From: Ilyonectria destructans | Lineage: Eukaryota; Ascomycota; Sordariomycetes; Hypocreales; Nectriaceae | Direction of reading: 5' to 3' | Assembly: GCA_020740775.1 (NCBI GenBank) | Contig: JAHEWK010000011.1 | Span: 496,001-560,000 of the forward strand | Length of the DNA: 64,000 nt | Shown: one piece after another, positions 21,101 to 32,580 of the stretch | How positions within the stretch are numbered: the first letter of the stretch is position 1 | Layout of the letters: every line of letters begins with the position of its first letter | Position numbers and translations under genes: made by a program | Notes under the pieces: generated by a model | What the model saw: only the letters and a program-made list of their open reading frames with translations | Databases searched by the model: none | What the model was told of the DNA's origin: nothing

Positions 21101-23487
21101 ACGCCATTCATTTAGCTATTGATTTAACACAAGTCCACGTCGTTTCAACGGAATCAGAGAAGGCCGCAGGAGCCATACTAGTTACTGCTGATACTTGACA
21201 ACAAGAGGGCGAAGGTTTTATCCGGCTGGCTCGGGCTTGGGTCGGGGCTATCGGGCTCCTCTCAAACTAGCCAGCTACTGTAAGAACGGATTCTGACAAG
21301 GTGTCTAGAACGATAGCTGAACTGACCCTCTCCTTAGACAAGGCCCTCGGCGGTGTTAGCTATGTAGAAGACTATCAGAGCCCAGTTGAGTTCTTGCAGA
21401 AGGATAACAACGGCATGGGTGGGTTTAGTATCGCTGCCATCTAGGTGGCTATCTAAGCTATATGCCATCCTCGCAATGAGCTGTGCCTTTGTAATTTAGT
21501 GGCTGTTTGTAAATTAGTATTGAATTGTAAAGAGACAGCTTAGCGGAATAGCTTAGTACTGTATCTTACTCTTAGGTAGAACTTTTTTGTTACGGAAACT
21601 GGCTCTATAACAGGAATAGAAAGTGGAAGTAATAGAGACTCCCTTTTAGAGATAGTTTCTATCTGACACTATATACTAGGCACCGACATTTTAAGTCTAG
21701 CTTATTAACCTTCTAAAAATAATAAAGTCTCCAGATCTTATAGAATTATAAAATAATATTAAAGTATATATAGTTACCCTCTAACTACTAAAGAATTTTC
21801 CTTCTATTTAACTTCTATAAATTCTACTCCTAAAGAATCTTCTAAAAGCTCTTACAATTTTCTCTGCCCAATATATGTCAGGGAAATACTAACATTTCCC
21901 ATGGAAATCCCAACAGTTCCCCAATGGGCTTCTTCAGCAAATCCTAGGGAGGTCTGAGTGTATTTACCCCGTACTTCCCTGGCTTGCTGCCGGAGAGTGC
22001 ACGGGAGATTTCCTAAGGACTTCCCGACAGGCTTTCCCAGGGAAATCTGTAATATTATTACAGTATAATTACTCTACTTATTTATTTATATTACCTTCTA
22101 AGGAACATTTTAACGAATCTTTTATTATCCTTATAAATAAAAAGAAATTTTAATATTATATCGTTGTCCAGACACGAAGGAATGCGGTCCTGCGTTTAGT
22201 GGCAGGTTGCCTGCGCTACAGTGGCTCAGCCCTGAGCAGCAGCCCCAGCGGCGCGAAAGATGCCCTAGAAATTAGCGCTTCAGACCACCTCCTCCACTAC
22301 TCCATTACGCTCCAGGGCTTGTCATCCGCTAAGCCACCCGGGACCCTCTATCAGGTCAATGCCGCTCGCCATGCCCGCGGTAGCAACCGCTACCACATCA
22401 CCATTTTACCTTCCGAAACGGATCTACTCATCCAAGTTGTTCAAGAGTCTAAGGAGGTGCGCGCCATAAAGTGGTAGACACATGCCTAGGTAAAGGAGTC
22501 TCATCCGGTTGTTCTACCGGCGTTCACACCACGGGAACAAAGTAATCGTCAAGTCGCGCGCCATTCACATACTTGCAGCTTACAAGGAACCCTGAAGCGT
22601 AGATCAGTTATTCGTATGAGAATATGGTTATTTGGGCAGACTAGAGCAAGCAAATGGACATCTCGTTGGGCAATTGACATGTCTCAAAGAGGAAATTCCG
22701 GCCCGGTCCGTCCGTCCGGACACGGAGTGGGGCCGTGCTTCTCCGGGCCGTCTGTCCCTAATAGGCAGCATGCTCTGACAATCAAAGACAACCACACTCG
22801 AAATGATTTCTCTGCACCCTCAATGTTGCGAATCCACTCCTCGTTTCGTCAAAGTTTGAAGTCATGCCAGTCTTACTGCTCGTTCCCCAACAGGCTGCTT
22901 GTCGTAGAATAATAGCTGGTCTCAGTAGTTCACGGAGCGTGGCGGTTGTGCGTCAAGGCCGAGTCGTTCACGTGGGGTACCTGCTGTCTCGCTGTCAGAT
23001 CGAGTTTTGCAGAGAATGTATGAGAAACGAAGCGCACTAAAAGCTGTTTATGAGAGCTATGAGTGGCTTACACAAAGCGCTCATCAGGAAGCTGATGAGA
23101 GGACTCGCGAGAGGGCGCGCCCTGCAACGGAACAGTCAGGAAGACCTGTCGGATGGCTCATGAGGGGACTCACATAGACCCGGTATTATTTAAACACTTG
23201 CGGGGGATTTAACACGTCCCTTAGCATCGTTATGTGGGTGAGGTTGATGGGTGATGTGGAATGATTCAATCCACGTGAGGTAGGAACAGGCACCGACCTT
23301 CAATGCGCACAACTTCTTTCACCTGGTTCCAGTGAATTTCTGGAGTGTTCCACGTGATTGGATTGACGCGTCATGCTATGCATGTTTGATGCACTTGAAT
23401 TGTTTGCGCTCGCTGCCTGCTATTTGTCACTACAACTTCACATTCAAGGTCCTTGCACGCCGAACATCACAACTCAACGCAGTCACA
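21101..23487. other. Gene-free region with AT-rich tract and GC island
   Basis: About 2.4 kb with no supported gene. 21480-22170 is AT-rich, interrupted at about 21885-22050 by a 165-base stretch of normal composition full of GGGAAAT and ATTTCCC words and followed by the palindrome CTGTAATATTATTACAG. An open frame at 22199-22477 has no ATG start and no domain. The last 200 bases are the presumed promoter of the coiled-coil gene. Confidence 0.5.
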
Positions 23488-24941
23488 ATGACGACCTTTG
23501 ACGACCTTCCCGATGCGCCCGACTCTCCTGGAAGCCACATAGTGCACAAGGAGACCCGAGATGAACTGCGACATCTTGTCAACGAAGCGATGCGGCATTC
23601 ACAGGCGAAGGCCACAACCGCCCAAGCCATGGAGCAGGCTGAACGGGAATCTGAGTAGGCTATCCCTGGGATGATAACCTCTGAGGTGCGACTCCGAGCT
23701 GACGATTCCTATATAGGTTGACACGACCTCTCAAGGCTTTGGCCGCGCGCCTAGAGGTTACCAATCATCAGCTTGAGAGCTTACCAGCCATCATCCACCA
23801 AATCGTCAAACAAACCGCAACCGACACCTCGACGGACCAGCTCCAGACCATTATGAAGGCCCTCGGAAAACCAGACGGAAAACCCATGGCAGAGGATGTG
23901 GAAAATCTCAACGCCACGGTGGTGACGTGCCTAGACACTGTGTCCGCAGGCCTACGTGAACTGCCCACTCGCCAGGAAGTGGACCGCCGCCCGGGAACCG
24001 TCGATGGTTTTCTCAACAAACAGCGCGATATTGTCGAAGCGCAGGTTGAAGTTGGCGTGACCCGAACTGTTCAGAGTGTTGCTGAAAAAGTCGACGCGGC
24101 TACTGGCGACGTGAAAGGACAAGTGATTGATTCTGCCAACGACATCCAAGAATCTATCGCTAGCATGGCAGACATGATTTCAGGCGTCAAGAACGGCATC
24201 ACCTCAGTCAAAGATGAGGTTACTGGCATGAGAGCTGCCATGACTGGCATGGGAGACTTGGCTTTAGGCGTCAAGAGCGAGGAGACCATGGCGGAAAAGG
24301 TCGCTCGGTTGAGAGGTGTCCTCATAGCCGTAAGGAGAGATGTCGACTTCGCTTTGGAAGGTTACGATTCCAGAGTCAAGGATGCCACAACCAGCCAGGT
24401 CAAGAAAAGAGTCGAGTCAATGCAGCAAATCGTCGATGGTTAACCGGTCCATCTGGCTTCACCGCCTGGGAACTACGAAAATCGCTTTTCGACGTTGATC
24501 GCCAATCACCTAGAGCTGAGGAAAATATTTGGAGCGATGAAGAATGAGGTCGAACCGCTTGGGAAACCTGTTCCCGATATTGTTGATATGCAGGAGAAGG
24601 CTAAGATACAGGCCCGACGCATCTGCGTCTTGGAGGAGGACGTCAAGACCCTGAACAATACCATCATGTCCAAGAAGTGGTCGGAAAATAGACAGGTATG
24701 GCTTATCGACCAAATGAGACAGAAGGAACAAGCCCAGGCCAAGCTCATCGCCGGCATGCAACAAAAAGTGGATTCCCAGGCCACTTTCATCGTCAACCTG
24801 CAACGCAAGGTGGATTATCGGGTCTCTTTAATCGCCAACCTGCGAGCCAAGGTGAATTCCCAGGCCACTTTCATCGCCAGCCTGCAAGCCAAGGTGGATT
24901 CCCAGGCCATCTCCCTCGCCATGCGTTCCAAACAGCTCTGA
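23488..24941 (+). CDS. Coiled-coil protein of unknown function
   Basis: Three exons: 23488-23654, 23717-24438 and 24514-24941, total 1317 nt (438 residues). The second intron uses the weak donor GTTAAC, but the phase fits exactly. The protein is nearly all heptad helix: an acidic start (MTTFDDLPDAPDSPGSH), Ala/Glu-rich helices, repeated VTGM/SVKDEV segments, then KIQARRICVLEEDVKTLN, and a C-terminal run of 14-residue repeats built on KV(D/N)SQA. No membrane helix or signal is seen. Proteins of this kind in fungi are often lineage-specific. A further short frame at about 24969-25139 (ending SNALQS) could be a last exon joined through a weak donor at the AAG-GTG near 24892; this is not certain. 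Confidence 0.65.
24763..24925 (+). repeat. 42-bp tandem repeats inside the coiled-coil gene
   Basis: About four imperfect 42-bp units, each encoding 14 residues of the form KVDSQATFI.NLQR (two heptads). Units differ by a few substitutions, so the array grew by unequal exchange while keeping coiled-coil register. Confidence 0.8.
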
Positions 24942-25932
24942 TGACCACACGCTCTAGCAGGCGTTGAAGCCGATGAAGGATGAAACACTTGCGCATCTTC
25001 GGGCAGAACGGATGTCTCAACCGACTTGGGGCATTCAGTGGTTGGATCCCGCCAAGGGCCTGATTACCATTTTGGGTCGCTGGGTCAAGGGTGGGACTGC
25101 GTATCGCCCGTGTGTTGTCTCAAACGCATTACAGTCCTAGGGGACTCAAGGATGGAGAGAGGAACTCCGGTTTATGTATCAATAGTGTATCCAACTTTTT
25201 CGGTGTGTCATCGGGATTGGTGCCGGTCAATAACTGAACTCGGTAGTGTTGTATACGAACTTGGTTGATCACTGGATCCATGTTGTCGGTGTGTACCGTG
25301 ATTGGTGAATCCATCAGACACTGTGACCCTTCGTATCGAGATATTAGGATCTGGATATTTAATTGACCTGAAATGGACATCAATAGTGGATACAATCATC
25401 TTGTCTGATCGTGCAGTTGTTGTCTTTGTGGTTCACTGTGGTCATCAGAACCCAGTGACGCAAGGCGGGGCGATTACAGGTGCCATCCGCTAATCTCCAG
25501 CGCAGTTCGCCGCAGCCCCAGTGCACTTGTCCATTAACCTCAGTAAATTTACAACGCTTGCCCCGAATTCCAGCGCTCTAGTGGCCTAGAATCTACGACG
25601 CCACCCTACAAATCGCACAAGCCTGGGCGAAATGTCCATACAACGCCGGGAGTCTACTCGACAGCTACCAGGTTTATCGAAACTTGGGATGGGAAAGGAG
25701 ATAGTGCGTACCACCGACAACTCGTCGCCGGAAGAGTTACGGGACTCCAACCGGCAATTGATAACAATTGATAGACTTCCGAGCGGAGTCACAGGACTAG
25801 TAGAGAGGTTGGCTCGAGAGCTGGTCACTTGCTATTACCTCTTGCGGACTTGGTGAGATGGTTGCAGCGTGCGTAGTGAGGAGTATATTAGCCACCGAAT
25901 GATTTCCCAGCAAGGTGTCGCGTGGAGCTTAC
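24942..25932. other. Region without a confident gene
   Basis: Apart from the possible terminal exon near 24969-25139, open frames at 25302-25493 and 25632-25856 lack domains. Nothing else is supported. Confidence 0.4.
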
Positions 25933-26149
25933 AGAAAAATAGGCTCTTGTCGTCGGTTACATTGACACTTCCAGCGAAGTGACGGCTTCCGGCCTTGCAT
26001 ACTGAATCGTCCTGCTCTCGTATTGACCAATTCTCCCCGCTAGCACTGGCAAAGGATTGATAGTCGGACGATTCCAGGGCCTTCTGATTGCCTTGACCAT
26101 AGGATCGGAAGGGGAAAAACAGAAGGGATAATGCAATTAGAATCAGCAT
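25933..26149 (-). pseudogene. Orphan first exon of a serine carboxypeptidase (S10)
   Basis: The frame starts with a good signal peptide (MLILIALSLLFFPFRSYGQG). After 25-30 residues it reads DDSVCKAG...AGSVNVTDDKSLFF, which aligns with SVCNSS...SGFIDTDGDNMFFW of the intact S10 gene at 28623, that is, the conserved Cys and first beta-strands of S10 peptidases. A GTAAGC donor follows at 25932, yet none of the next S10 blocks (WLNGGPG, GESYGG) can be found downstream on this strand. It therefore looks like a truncated copy or relic. A short functional protein is less likely. Confidence 0.5.
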
Positions 26150-27555
26150 GTTGAAACGTCAATGTGCAATCGAATTCAATAACTCAGTCCATCAACATTC
26201 TCGAGCGGTTTTAGTGACATTGACTGAGGCGCTCGCTCTCGTTTGCCTAATCGGGACACGACTACCAGATTGGGTAGTGATAACCTCACGCGCAAGACCA
26301 GGCCACCTCCGCTCAATTGACACGAGCCGATGTGCCTTTTCATCCTCATAGACGACTCTTTACATCAATATCTACCTCCAGCTTCATCAATTAAATCCCC
26401 ATATCAAGCTTATGAACTTTTAGAAGCCATCACTCGCATTTTGCTTGCGGCCGGTGCTACTGCTCGTTCTCGCCAAGTCCAGCATTGAACAAGGATCATG
26501 ATCAGGGGCTTATCAGTGCTACAGGGTACGGATGTCACAGCTGAATGGGTGGACTGTGGAAGATGGAATCACAGGTGTGGCAATGTTCTAGCTAATAAGC
26601 ATCGTTGAACATCTCGTCGCTCAATTCTTTCGGGTTCTTAATTTGTCGTGATATTTTTGCCACTATGGTTAACATACATGGTCGTCAGAATGAGACATCC
26701 AATCGTACTCTGGATGTCTCCAAGGCCGTCACAAGCGGAGAAAAGTGCATCCCATGAACTTCCATGCGTTTAAAAGCTAACCTCTGTAGTGCAGAGAGCA
26801 GTGTATCGGATCTCACAAAACCCTGCTAGCCTCTTTATGAGATTCCACCTTGGTAACAGTGGCCAAACCAAAGCCTCCCCATCCCTTAGGATCTCTATCG
26901 GAGACAGACTATACCTCGCCCACTTCAAAGTCAACATCACCGAGACTCTCCCATACAGCTGGACTATTTATTTCGAATGGCTATGGAACGTCCACAGTCC
27001 GATATGCTTCAATGGCGCTTGCAGCCGCGAGTCTGGCGAATCTACAAGGGAAGCCAGCGTTGGATCAACAAGGCGTGTGGGTGCCAATGCAATCCCACTC
27101 CAAAATGCCACAAAATTCGCCGCTTGGAGCATAGAGGGCGATTCAACCATCTTGCTTCCCGTTTAGTTATGTTGATGCTTGCTCTGTTATGAATTCGAGG
27201 CTGGTTCCTTTAGCAGAGTGTAGACTGCTCTCGCCAATCTGGATGATGCGGTCCTCGGAAGTTCGGATCAAGTACTTGCTCTTCCCGGCCACAATTTGGT
27301 CCGCTGCTGGCTGCATCTCCGCTCCTCTACGATGTTCAGAGGAACTCATGCGCCGTACGGTGTTGAATCTCAGAAAGAATCGCTGGTCATTGAGTTGGAG
27401 TCTAGAGTGGCTTCAAAGTCGCAAACCATCTGGGACAAAGGCACTTCAAATATGCAACAGCATTTTGGTGTTGAAGGGCATGCGCAAGAATGGTGACAGC
27501 TAGAGATACAGAGGGCTGGTGATTGGTGGGAAATCATCAAAGGGGTATCATTCGG
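26150..27555. other. Region without a confident gene
   Basis: Several overlapping open frames exist at 26789-27200 and 27167-27350 on both strands, but none has a recognisable domain, start context or matching introns. They may be remnants of a broken gene. Confidence 0.4.
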
Positions 27556-27890
27556 GAATTCTGTAATATACACCTCAGATTTTGGTATACCCAACAGCTA
27601 GCCGGATCTAGATGGGATCGCCGCCTTTTTGAAGCAATTATTATCAAAAGATGCAAGGCCGCCGAGTGGCCCCCCGGGGCCCCCTATGGGGTGGGGGGCT
27701 TGAGGCATAGGCCGGATCTTAAAGAAATATTTGCAAAAGAAAGCCCGAAGATGTGGCCGCCAGCCGCAGGCGTCATTGCAAGAGAATGAATTTTGGTGTT
27801 GAAGTAATTGCTCTGAAAAGGCGGCAACCGTTCTAGATCTGGTTAGCTGTTGTGTATATACGAAAATCCGAGGTTTATATTACGGTATTC
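27556..27890. mobile_element. MULE-like non-autonomous element (MITE), 335 bp
   Basis: Long terminal inverted repeats of about 90 bp: the left arm 27556-27645 begins GAATTCTGTAATATA and the right arm 27800-27890 is its imperfect reverse complement (GAATACCGTAATATA), sharing blocks such as ACCTC.GATTTT, CAACAGCTA, GATCTAGA and GCCGCCTTTT. The flanks carry a 9-bp near-perfect duplication, ATCATTCGG (27547-27555) and ATGATTCGG (27891-27899). Long inverted repeats plus a 9-bp target duplication are typical of Mutator-like elements. The core has a GC-rich hairpin around 27670-27710 and no transposase frame. Confidence 0.75.
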
Positions 27891-28622
27891 ATGATTCGGG
27901 AATTCGGTAGATGCTTCCAAAACGTCCCCAGTTTTGGAGGAGGAGGAGTTGTAGGAATTGGCACGACTCCGAGCGCTGGAAACTTGCGAGCCACCGAAAG
28001 GGTTACCACTCGATCCCAATCGGTGCACACACTGTAGCTGAGATTGAACCTCTATTATTCTCGAGTCATTGCGAAGCCATGGATGCGCCGACCACGTCTT
28101 TGCGCATCTTGTTGCGACGACCAGGTGGTTAGTAGACTAGCAGCCCAGAGAATTTGCACCATCTATTCCGCCACGAGCTAAAAGTATCCATCCTCGGATG
28201 CATCTACTACTTCGCATGGCAGCAGGTCTGGATCCTGTCGAATGCTCTTAGCGAAACATGTACCCGAAAGGCAGACAGGAAGACCGACGATTTAGGCCTC
28301 GTGGTGGGTGAAGAGACGCCACGAGGGGTTTATAGAAATGGCCATTAATTACAACGAGAACCAGAAGAGTCATTTCAAGTCTTAAAATAAATTTATCCAA
28401 CATTCAAACCAGCGCTTTCATGTTCAAATGCCTACTCCGCGTGTTCCATACGGCCCCGTCGTTTGCGCGTAATTTTTCTCCTGATCGGGCATCTCGGAAC
28501 GCTTGCTTTAGCGTGGGATGGATGCCAGTCAATTAACCTGCCATCTTCAAATCGCACGAAGCTGCACATTTCTTGGACCACGATCCTCAAAATCGTTCGT
28601 TTCGCCGAGACCAACCGCCATC
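27891..28622. other. Spacer upstream of the S10 gene
   Basis: About 730 bases hold the second copy of the MITE target and the presumed carboxypeptidase promoter. Frames here have no domain. Confidence 0.5.
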
Positions 28623-30176
28623 ATGCTCTTACCCATATGTGCACTCCTCTGGTTAGACATCTCCAGAGCTTTGGCGCTTCAACCTCGCGACACATTCCCG
28701 GCCCAGCATGGCGTGCCGGAATTCTCAATTCGACTGGGCAACGACACAGCAAGCGTCTGCAATAGTTCCACGCCTGGCACGTCCGGGTTCATTGACACAG
28801 ACGGGGACAATATGTTTTTCTGGTTATTCGAAAGCAAAAATGATCCGCTGGTTGATCCCGTTATTCTCTGGATGACTGGGTTCGTATTTCACCTCTGTGG
28901 CAATTGTTCGCTAATGGTTACAGTGGACCTGGAGCCTCCTCAGTTGGGTACGGTGCGCTAATGGAACTGGGTCCTTGTCGCATCGCGCCGGACGGTGGCT
29001 ACACTATTGACAACCCCTATGGATGGAATACGAATGCCACGGTGTTGTTTGTCGAGTAAGTCATCAAGATTCAATTGAAGCATCGCTGACGTCTTCCAGC
29101 CAGCCCACTAGTGTTGGCTTCTCATCTGGTAAATCCATTCCAGAGGGACTGCCCCAAGCCTCCAAGATGATGGACCAATTCTTACGCCAGTTTTTTATTG
29201 CCTTTCCCCAGCTGGCCGCCCGCGATTTCTTCATTGCAGGGGAGTCTTACGGTGGCTCGTGGGTCCCGGCCTTGGGTGCCGAAATTGTGCAAAGCCAGGC
29301 TGATCCTGGTTTCGGAGTTCAACGGGGCATTCAATCAGATTTCCTCGGCATGAGCGTCCCAAAAATAAACCTCAAAGGTATCATGATTGGAAATGGCCTT
29401 ATTCGGCAATCGGTGCAAAATCCCGGCTCTTTTGAAGCCGCCTGCTCTGGCCCGGATAGCCTGTTCAACACGTCGCAGTGTCTAGAGTGGGCGCCACGAG
29501 CCATGTGGTGCGAGACAAACCTCAATGTCTGTGAGACGGAAGGCTGGAAGTCTGCCAAGTGCAAGGAAGCAGAACAGCTATGCAGTGAAATGAGCCAAGT
29601 GGTCACTGGCCAGATGCAGCGTAACCCCTACGACTGGCGGCTAACCTGCACCGATCCCCTTGCTTGCTACAAGGAACAGCAATACGTTGAGGAGTATCTC
29701 AACAGGACGGAAATAAAAACTGCGCTTGGAGTGGATGGTGATGCACCTTTCAGGGGTGTTTCGACGGAGATCTTTGAGCAATGGGAAAAGGTTGGAGATT
29801 TGTGGAAGTCGAGCGACAGCTATGTCAACTATCTCCTAGATCTTGCAAGTCTCATTCTTCCGTCACTGCTCGTTTCTAACCTCTGCAGGATATCCGTGTA
29901 CTCATCTACGTCGGTGACAAAGACTGGTACTGTCACGCCGCTGGAATGCGCCGGCTTGTCGACCAAGGACTAGTCTGGAACGGGCATCCATTCTTTCGCT
30001 TCCGCGAACTGATTCTATGGTATACTGGAGCTAAGCCTGCAGGACGGTGGAAGTCATACGAACCGTTGACTTATGCGGAAATTTGGAATGCTGGGCATCT
30101 GTCACCATTTGATAAGCCGGAGGAAGTATTGACGCTGATAAATTCATGGATCTATGGCGTCATTCCTACCAATTAA
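28623..30176 (+). CDS. Secreted serine carboxypeptidase (peptidase family S10)
   Basis: Four exons: 28623-28879, 28924-29055, 29100-29844 and 29889-30176, total 1422 nt (473 residues). The third intron (29845-29888) begins GCAAGT, a GC-AG intron. The signal peptide is MLLPICALLWLDISRALALQ. Family blocks occur in order: WMTGGPGASS (usual WLNGGPGCSS; the Cys is Ala), the FVDQPTSVGFS segment, catalytic Ser179 in GESYGGSWVPA, catalytic Asp in YVGDKDWYCHAAG, and catalytic His in WNAGHLSPFDKPEE. The enzyme removes C-terminal residues at acidic pH; the signal peptide means vacuole or outside the cell. Several N-glycosylation sites are seen (for example NDTAS, NTSQ, NRTE). The catalytic triad is complete, so it should be active. 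Confidence 0.93.
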
Positions 30177-31515
30177 CGGGACGATAAATGGATGGAATAG
30201 GATGTTTATTTATGTTCTGTCTAGTTTGTTTCGAATGCTGTTGATCAATGCAGTTATAAAGTTTATTGTTTCTGTTACACGTTCTGATACCTGCCCCTGA
30301 GGTCTCTGTATCTAGGGGAAACGAAGTTTACTGTGATTGACAACAATGAATGTTATTCGAGGGTTGGAATTATCCTTTCGAAGGTTAAATGAGGCTACCA
30401 GATTTATTGCAGTGCAACACTCCCGGGTAGGTTCCAGTAGACAACATCGTGAATGATCGGCTTGCTGCTTCGCTAATGAACTCCACGTATTCGCTAAACA
30501 CCCTGGATTGTCGCCGGATGTCTTCCGTTACCCCGCCATCAATGCGACCTGCTCGGAGACTCGTGAGTTACATCGCTGGCTCAACTTGAGTACCTACTTG
30601 CCGTTGCTACAGGAAGTGATGTACACTTTAAGAAGCCATTCGTTAATACCAACCTTCAATTCCACCGGATTATTCTGCAATAGTTATTCATAAATCTACA
30701 TGCAAGTTTCCGGTGGCCTGACATCTGACACGTCTACGGTGAGCCAAGAATCCCCCGTCTTGGCACTAGGCAAGTAAGCTTAAGTGGGTTATCATGCAGG
30801 GATGAAAACGTAATTCCCGGTACCCCTTGCTCATGTGGAGTCGTGGTCCCCTTTCACGCGCATCACAGCATACGCGGGAACTTAATCGACATCGACCGAT
30901 CGATAGATACAATTGGAACTCAATTTTAGTAGGTGCGAATACACTCATTCCGAGAATCAATCCCTCAACCGATTGTAATAATCAACTGCAATGAAGCGAA
31001 CAAACAGGAAACAGTGACACGCAGGTGGTTCCGTTTCTCCCGTTCCCGCACCACCTGAAACTATCGGTCCACTACCGTAAACGAGTTAACGTTGTTTCGG
31101 ATTCATCTACATTTGTTGTTGCCGCGCGCTTCAATCTAGGCGAGGAGGTGGCAGCGGATGAAACCAATATCCCTGCCATCTGGCCGGACCTATCTCTCAA
31201 AACAGAACAAGTCTCCACGACACTGAGACCGGGTCTAAATTCCACCACTCTGAATTCGAACCCGAAAATGGCCTGACAAGCGAGCATCCGGTGGAAGCCC
31301 CGTAGAAGCAGATGCAGACTATAAAGAAGACTGAAGATGCCACTCTCTGTCTACTCTTTCTCCTCTCCAACGCTGCAGGTCGCATTCACTTCCAATACAT
31401 CTTTCATTCTTTTCTTCACTGTGTGAAGCTGGTACATTCTTTGATTTCCATTATCCATCTTTTGATCAACTTTATCTTCACTCTCTCAACCACCACACAA
31501 CTTCATTCACTCAAG
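30177..31515. other. Intergenic region
   Basis: About 1.3 kb, the S10 3' flank plus the LPMO promoter. Short frames without domains. The final 130 bases before the LPMO start are pyrimidine-rich, as is common in highly expressed fungal genes. Confidence 0.5.
31320..31326 (+). promoter_or_regulatory. TATA-like element of the LPMO gene
   Basis: TATAAAG lies about 190 bases upstream of the LPMO start codon and is followed by a long C/T-rich leader. Motif call only. Confidence 0.4.
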
Positions 31516-32580
31516 ATGTCTTTCAAGGCCACCGCTGCTCTCATTGGCGCTTTCGCCACCACTGCCCTCGCCCACGGCACCGTCACTGGCTTCAAGACCG
31601 ACGGCACTGCCCAGGAGGGTTACAAGCTCGAGTACTACTACGCCAAGCAGAACGGCCAGACTGTCCCTGACATTCCCGCTTGGTCTGCTGAGAACCTCGA
31701 CAACGGCTTCGTCGCCCCCGATGCCTATGGCACTTCCGACATCATCTGCCACATCAAGGCCGAGCCCGGTGCCACCTCTGCCTCCGTCAAGGCTGGTGGC
31801 ACTGTCGACTTCAACTGGTCTGCGTGGCCTGAGTCTCACGTCGGTCCCGTCCTGACCTACGTCGCCAAGTGCGATGGCGAGTGCAGTGCTGCCGACAAGA
31901 CTACCCTCAAGTGGGTCAAGATCGACGAGGCTGGTATCAACCTGGACACCCAGGTCTGGGCTGCCACCGACATGATTGCCAACAACAACACCTGGACCAC
32001 CACTGTTCCTTCGACTCTTGCTGCTGGCAACTACGTCTTCCGCCACGAGATCATTGCCATGCACGGAGCTGGCTCTGAGAACGGTGCTCAGAACTACCCT
32101 CAGTGCTTCAACATTGCCATCACTGGCTCTGGCACTGACAACCCCGAGGGTGTTCTCGGCACGGCTCTGTACACCTCCACCGACGCCGGTATCCTGTTCA
32201 ACCCCTACGAGACCCTCACCAGCTACGACATCCCCGGCCCTGCTCTGTACGGCTCCGGCTCCGACTCTGGCTCCGACTCTGGCTCGGATTCCACTCCCGT
32301 CGCCTCTTCGCCTGCCGCTGTCTCTACCACTGCCACCCCTGTCGCTGCCCCTACCAGCCTTGTCACCTCGGTTGTTGTCCCCACCCCGGCTGCTACCACT
32401 GCGGCTGCTCAGTCTGTCGTCCCTTCGTCTGCCGTCGCCCCTGCTGCCACCGAAACTGCCAGCTCTGATGACAGCTCCAGCACCCTCCCTGAGACCTTTA
32501 CCCTCGACACCTTCATTGAGTGGTTGAAGTCCACTGCTGGTACCACCGTGTCTCGACGACACGCCCGTGCCCTGAACTAA
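31516..32580 (+). CDS. AA9 lytic polysaccharide monooxygenase
   Basis: Intronless, 354 residues. Cleavage after MSFKATAALIGAFATTALA exposes His20, which with His108 (PESHVGPVL) forms the copper histidine brace; the axial Tyr is Tyr194 in AQNYPQCFNI. The HEIIAMHGAG segment is the usual second-sphere region. These residues identify an AA9 enzyme that oxidatively cleaves cellulose or related glycans outside the cell. After about residue 250 comes a Ser/Thr/Ala/Pro-rich linker with an SGSDSGSDSGSD repeat, ending not in a CBM1 but in an amphipathic helix (FTLDTFIEWLKS) and a basic tail (SRRHARALN). Codons are strongly biased to C-ending forms, implying high expression; this bias also leaves a 360-codon antisense frame open. 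The start was chosen at 31516 because the upstream in-frame ATG would bury the signal peptide. Confidence 0.94.
   Translation: MSFKATAALIGAFATTALAHGTVTGFKTDGTAQEGYKLEYYYAKQNGQTVPDIPAWSAENLDNGFVAPDAYGTSDIICHIKAEPGATSASVKAGGTVDFNWSAWPESHVGPVLTYVAKCDGECSAADKTTLKWVKIDEAGINLDTQVWAATDMIANNNTWTTTVPSTLAAGNYVFRHEIIAMHGAGSENGAQNYPQCFNIAITGSGTDNPEGVLGTALYTSTDAGILFNPYETLTSYDIPGPALYGSGSDSGSDSGSDSTPVASSPAAVSTTATPVAAPTSLVTSVVVPTPAATTAAAQSVVPSSAVAPAATETASSDDSSSTLPETFTLDTFIEWLKSTAGTTVSRRHARALN

Noticed and set aside
22199..22477. A 92-codon frame of normal composition
   Set aside because: It begins with GTG and not ATG, has no domain, and no flanking exons could be joined.
26789..27200. Overlapping open frames of up to 125 codons
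   Set aside because: No domain, no coherent splice pattern and two frames equally open, so I could not support a gene.
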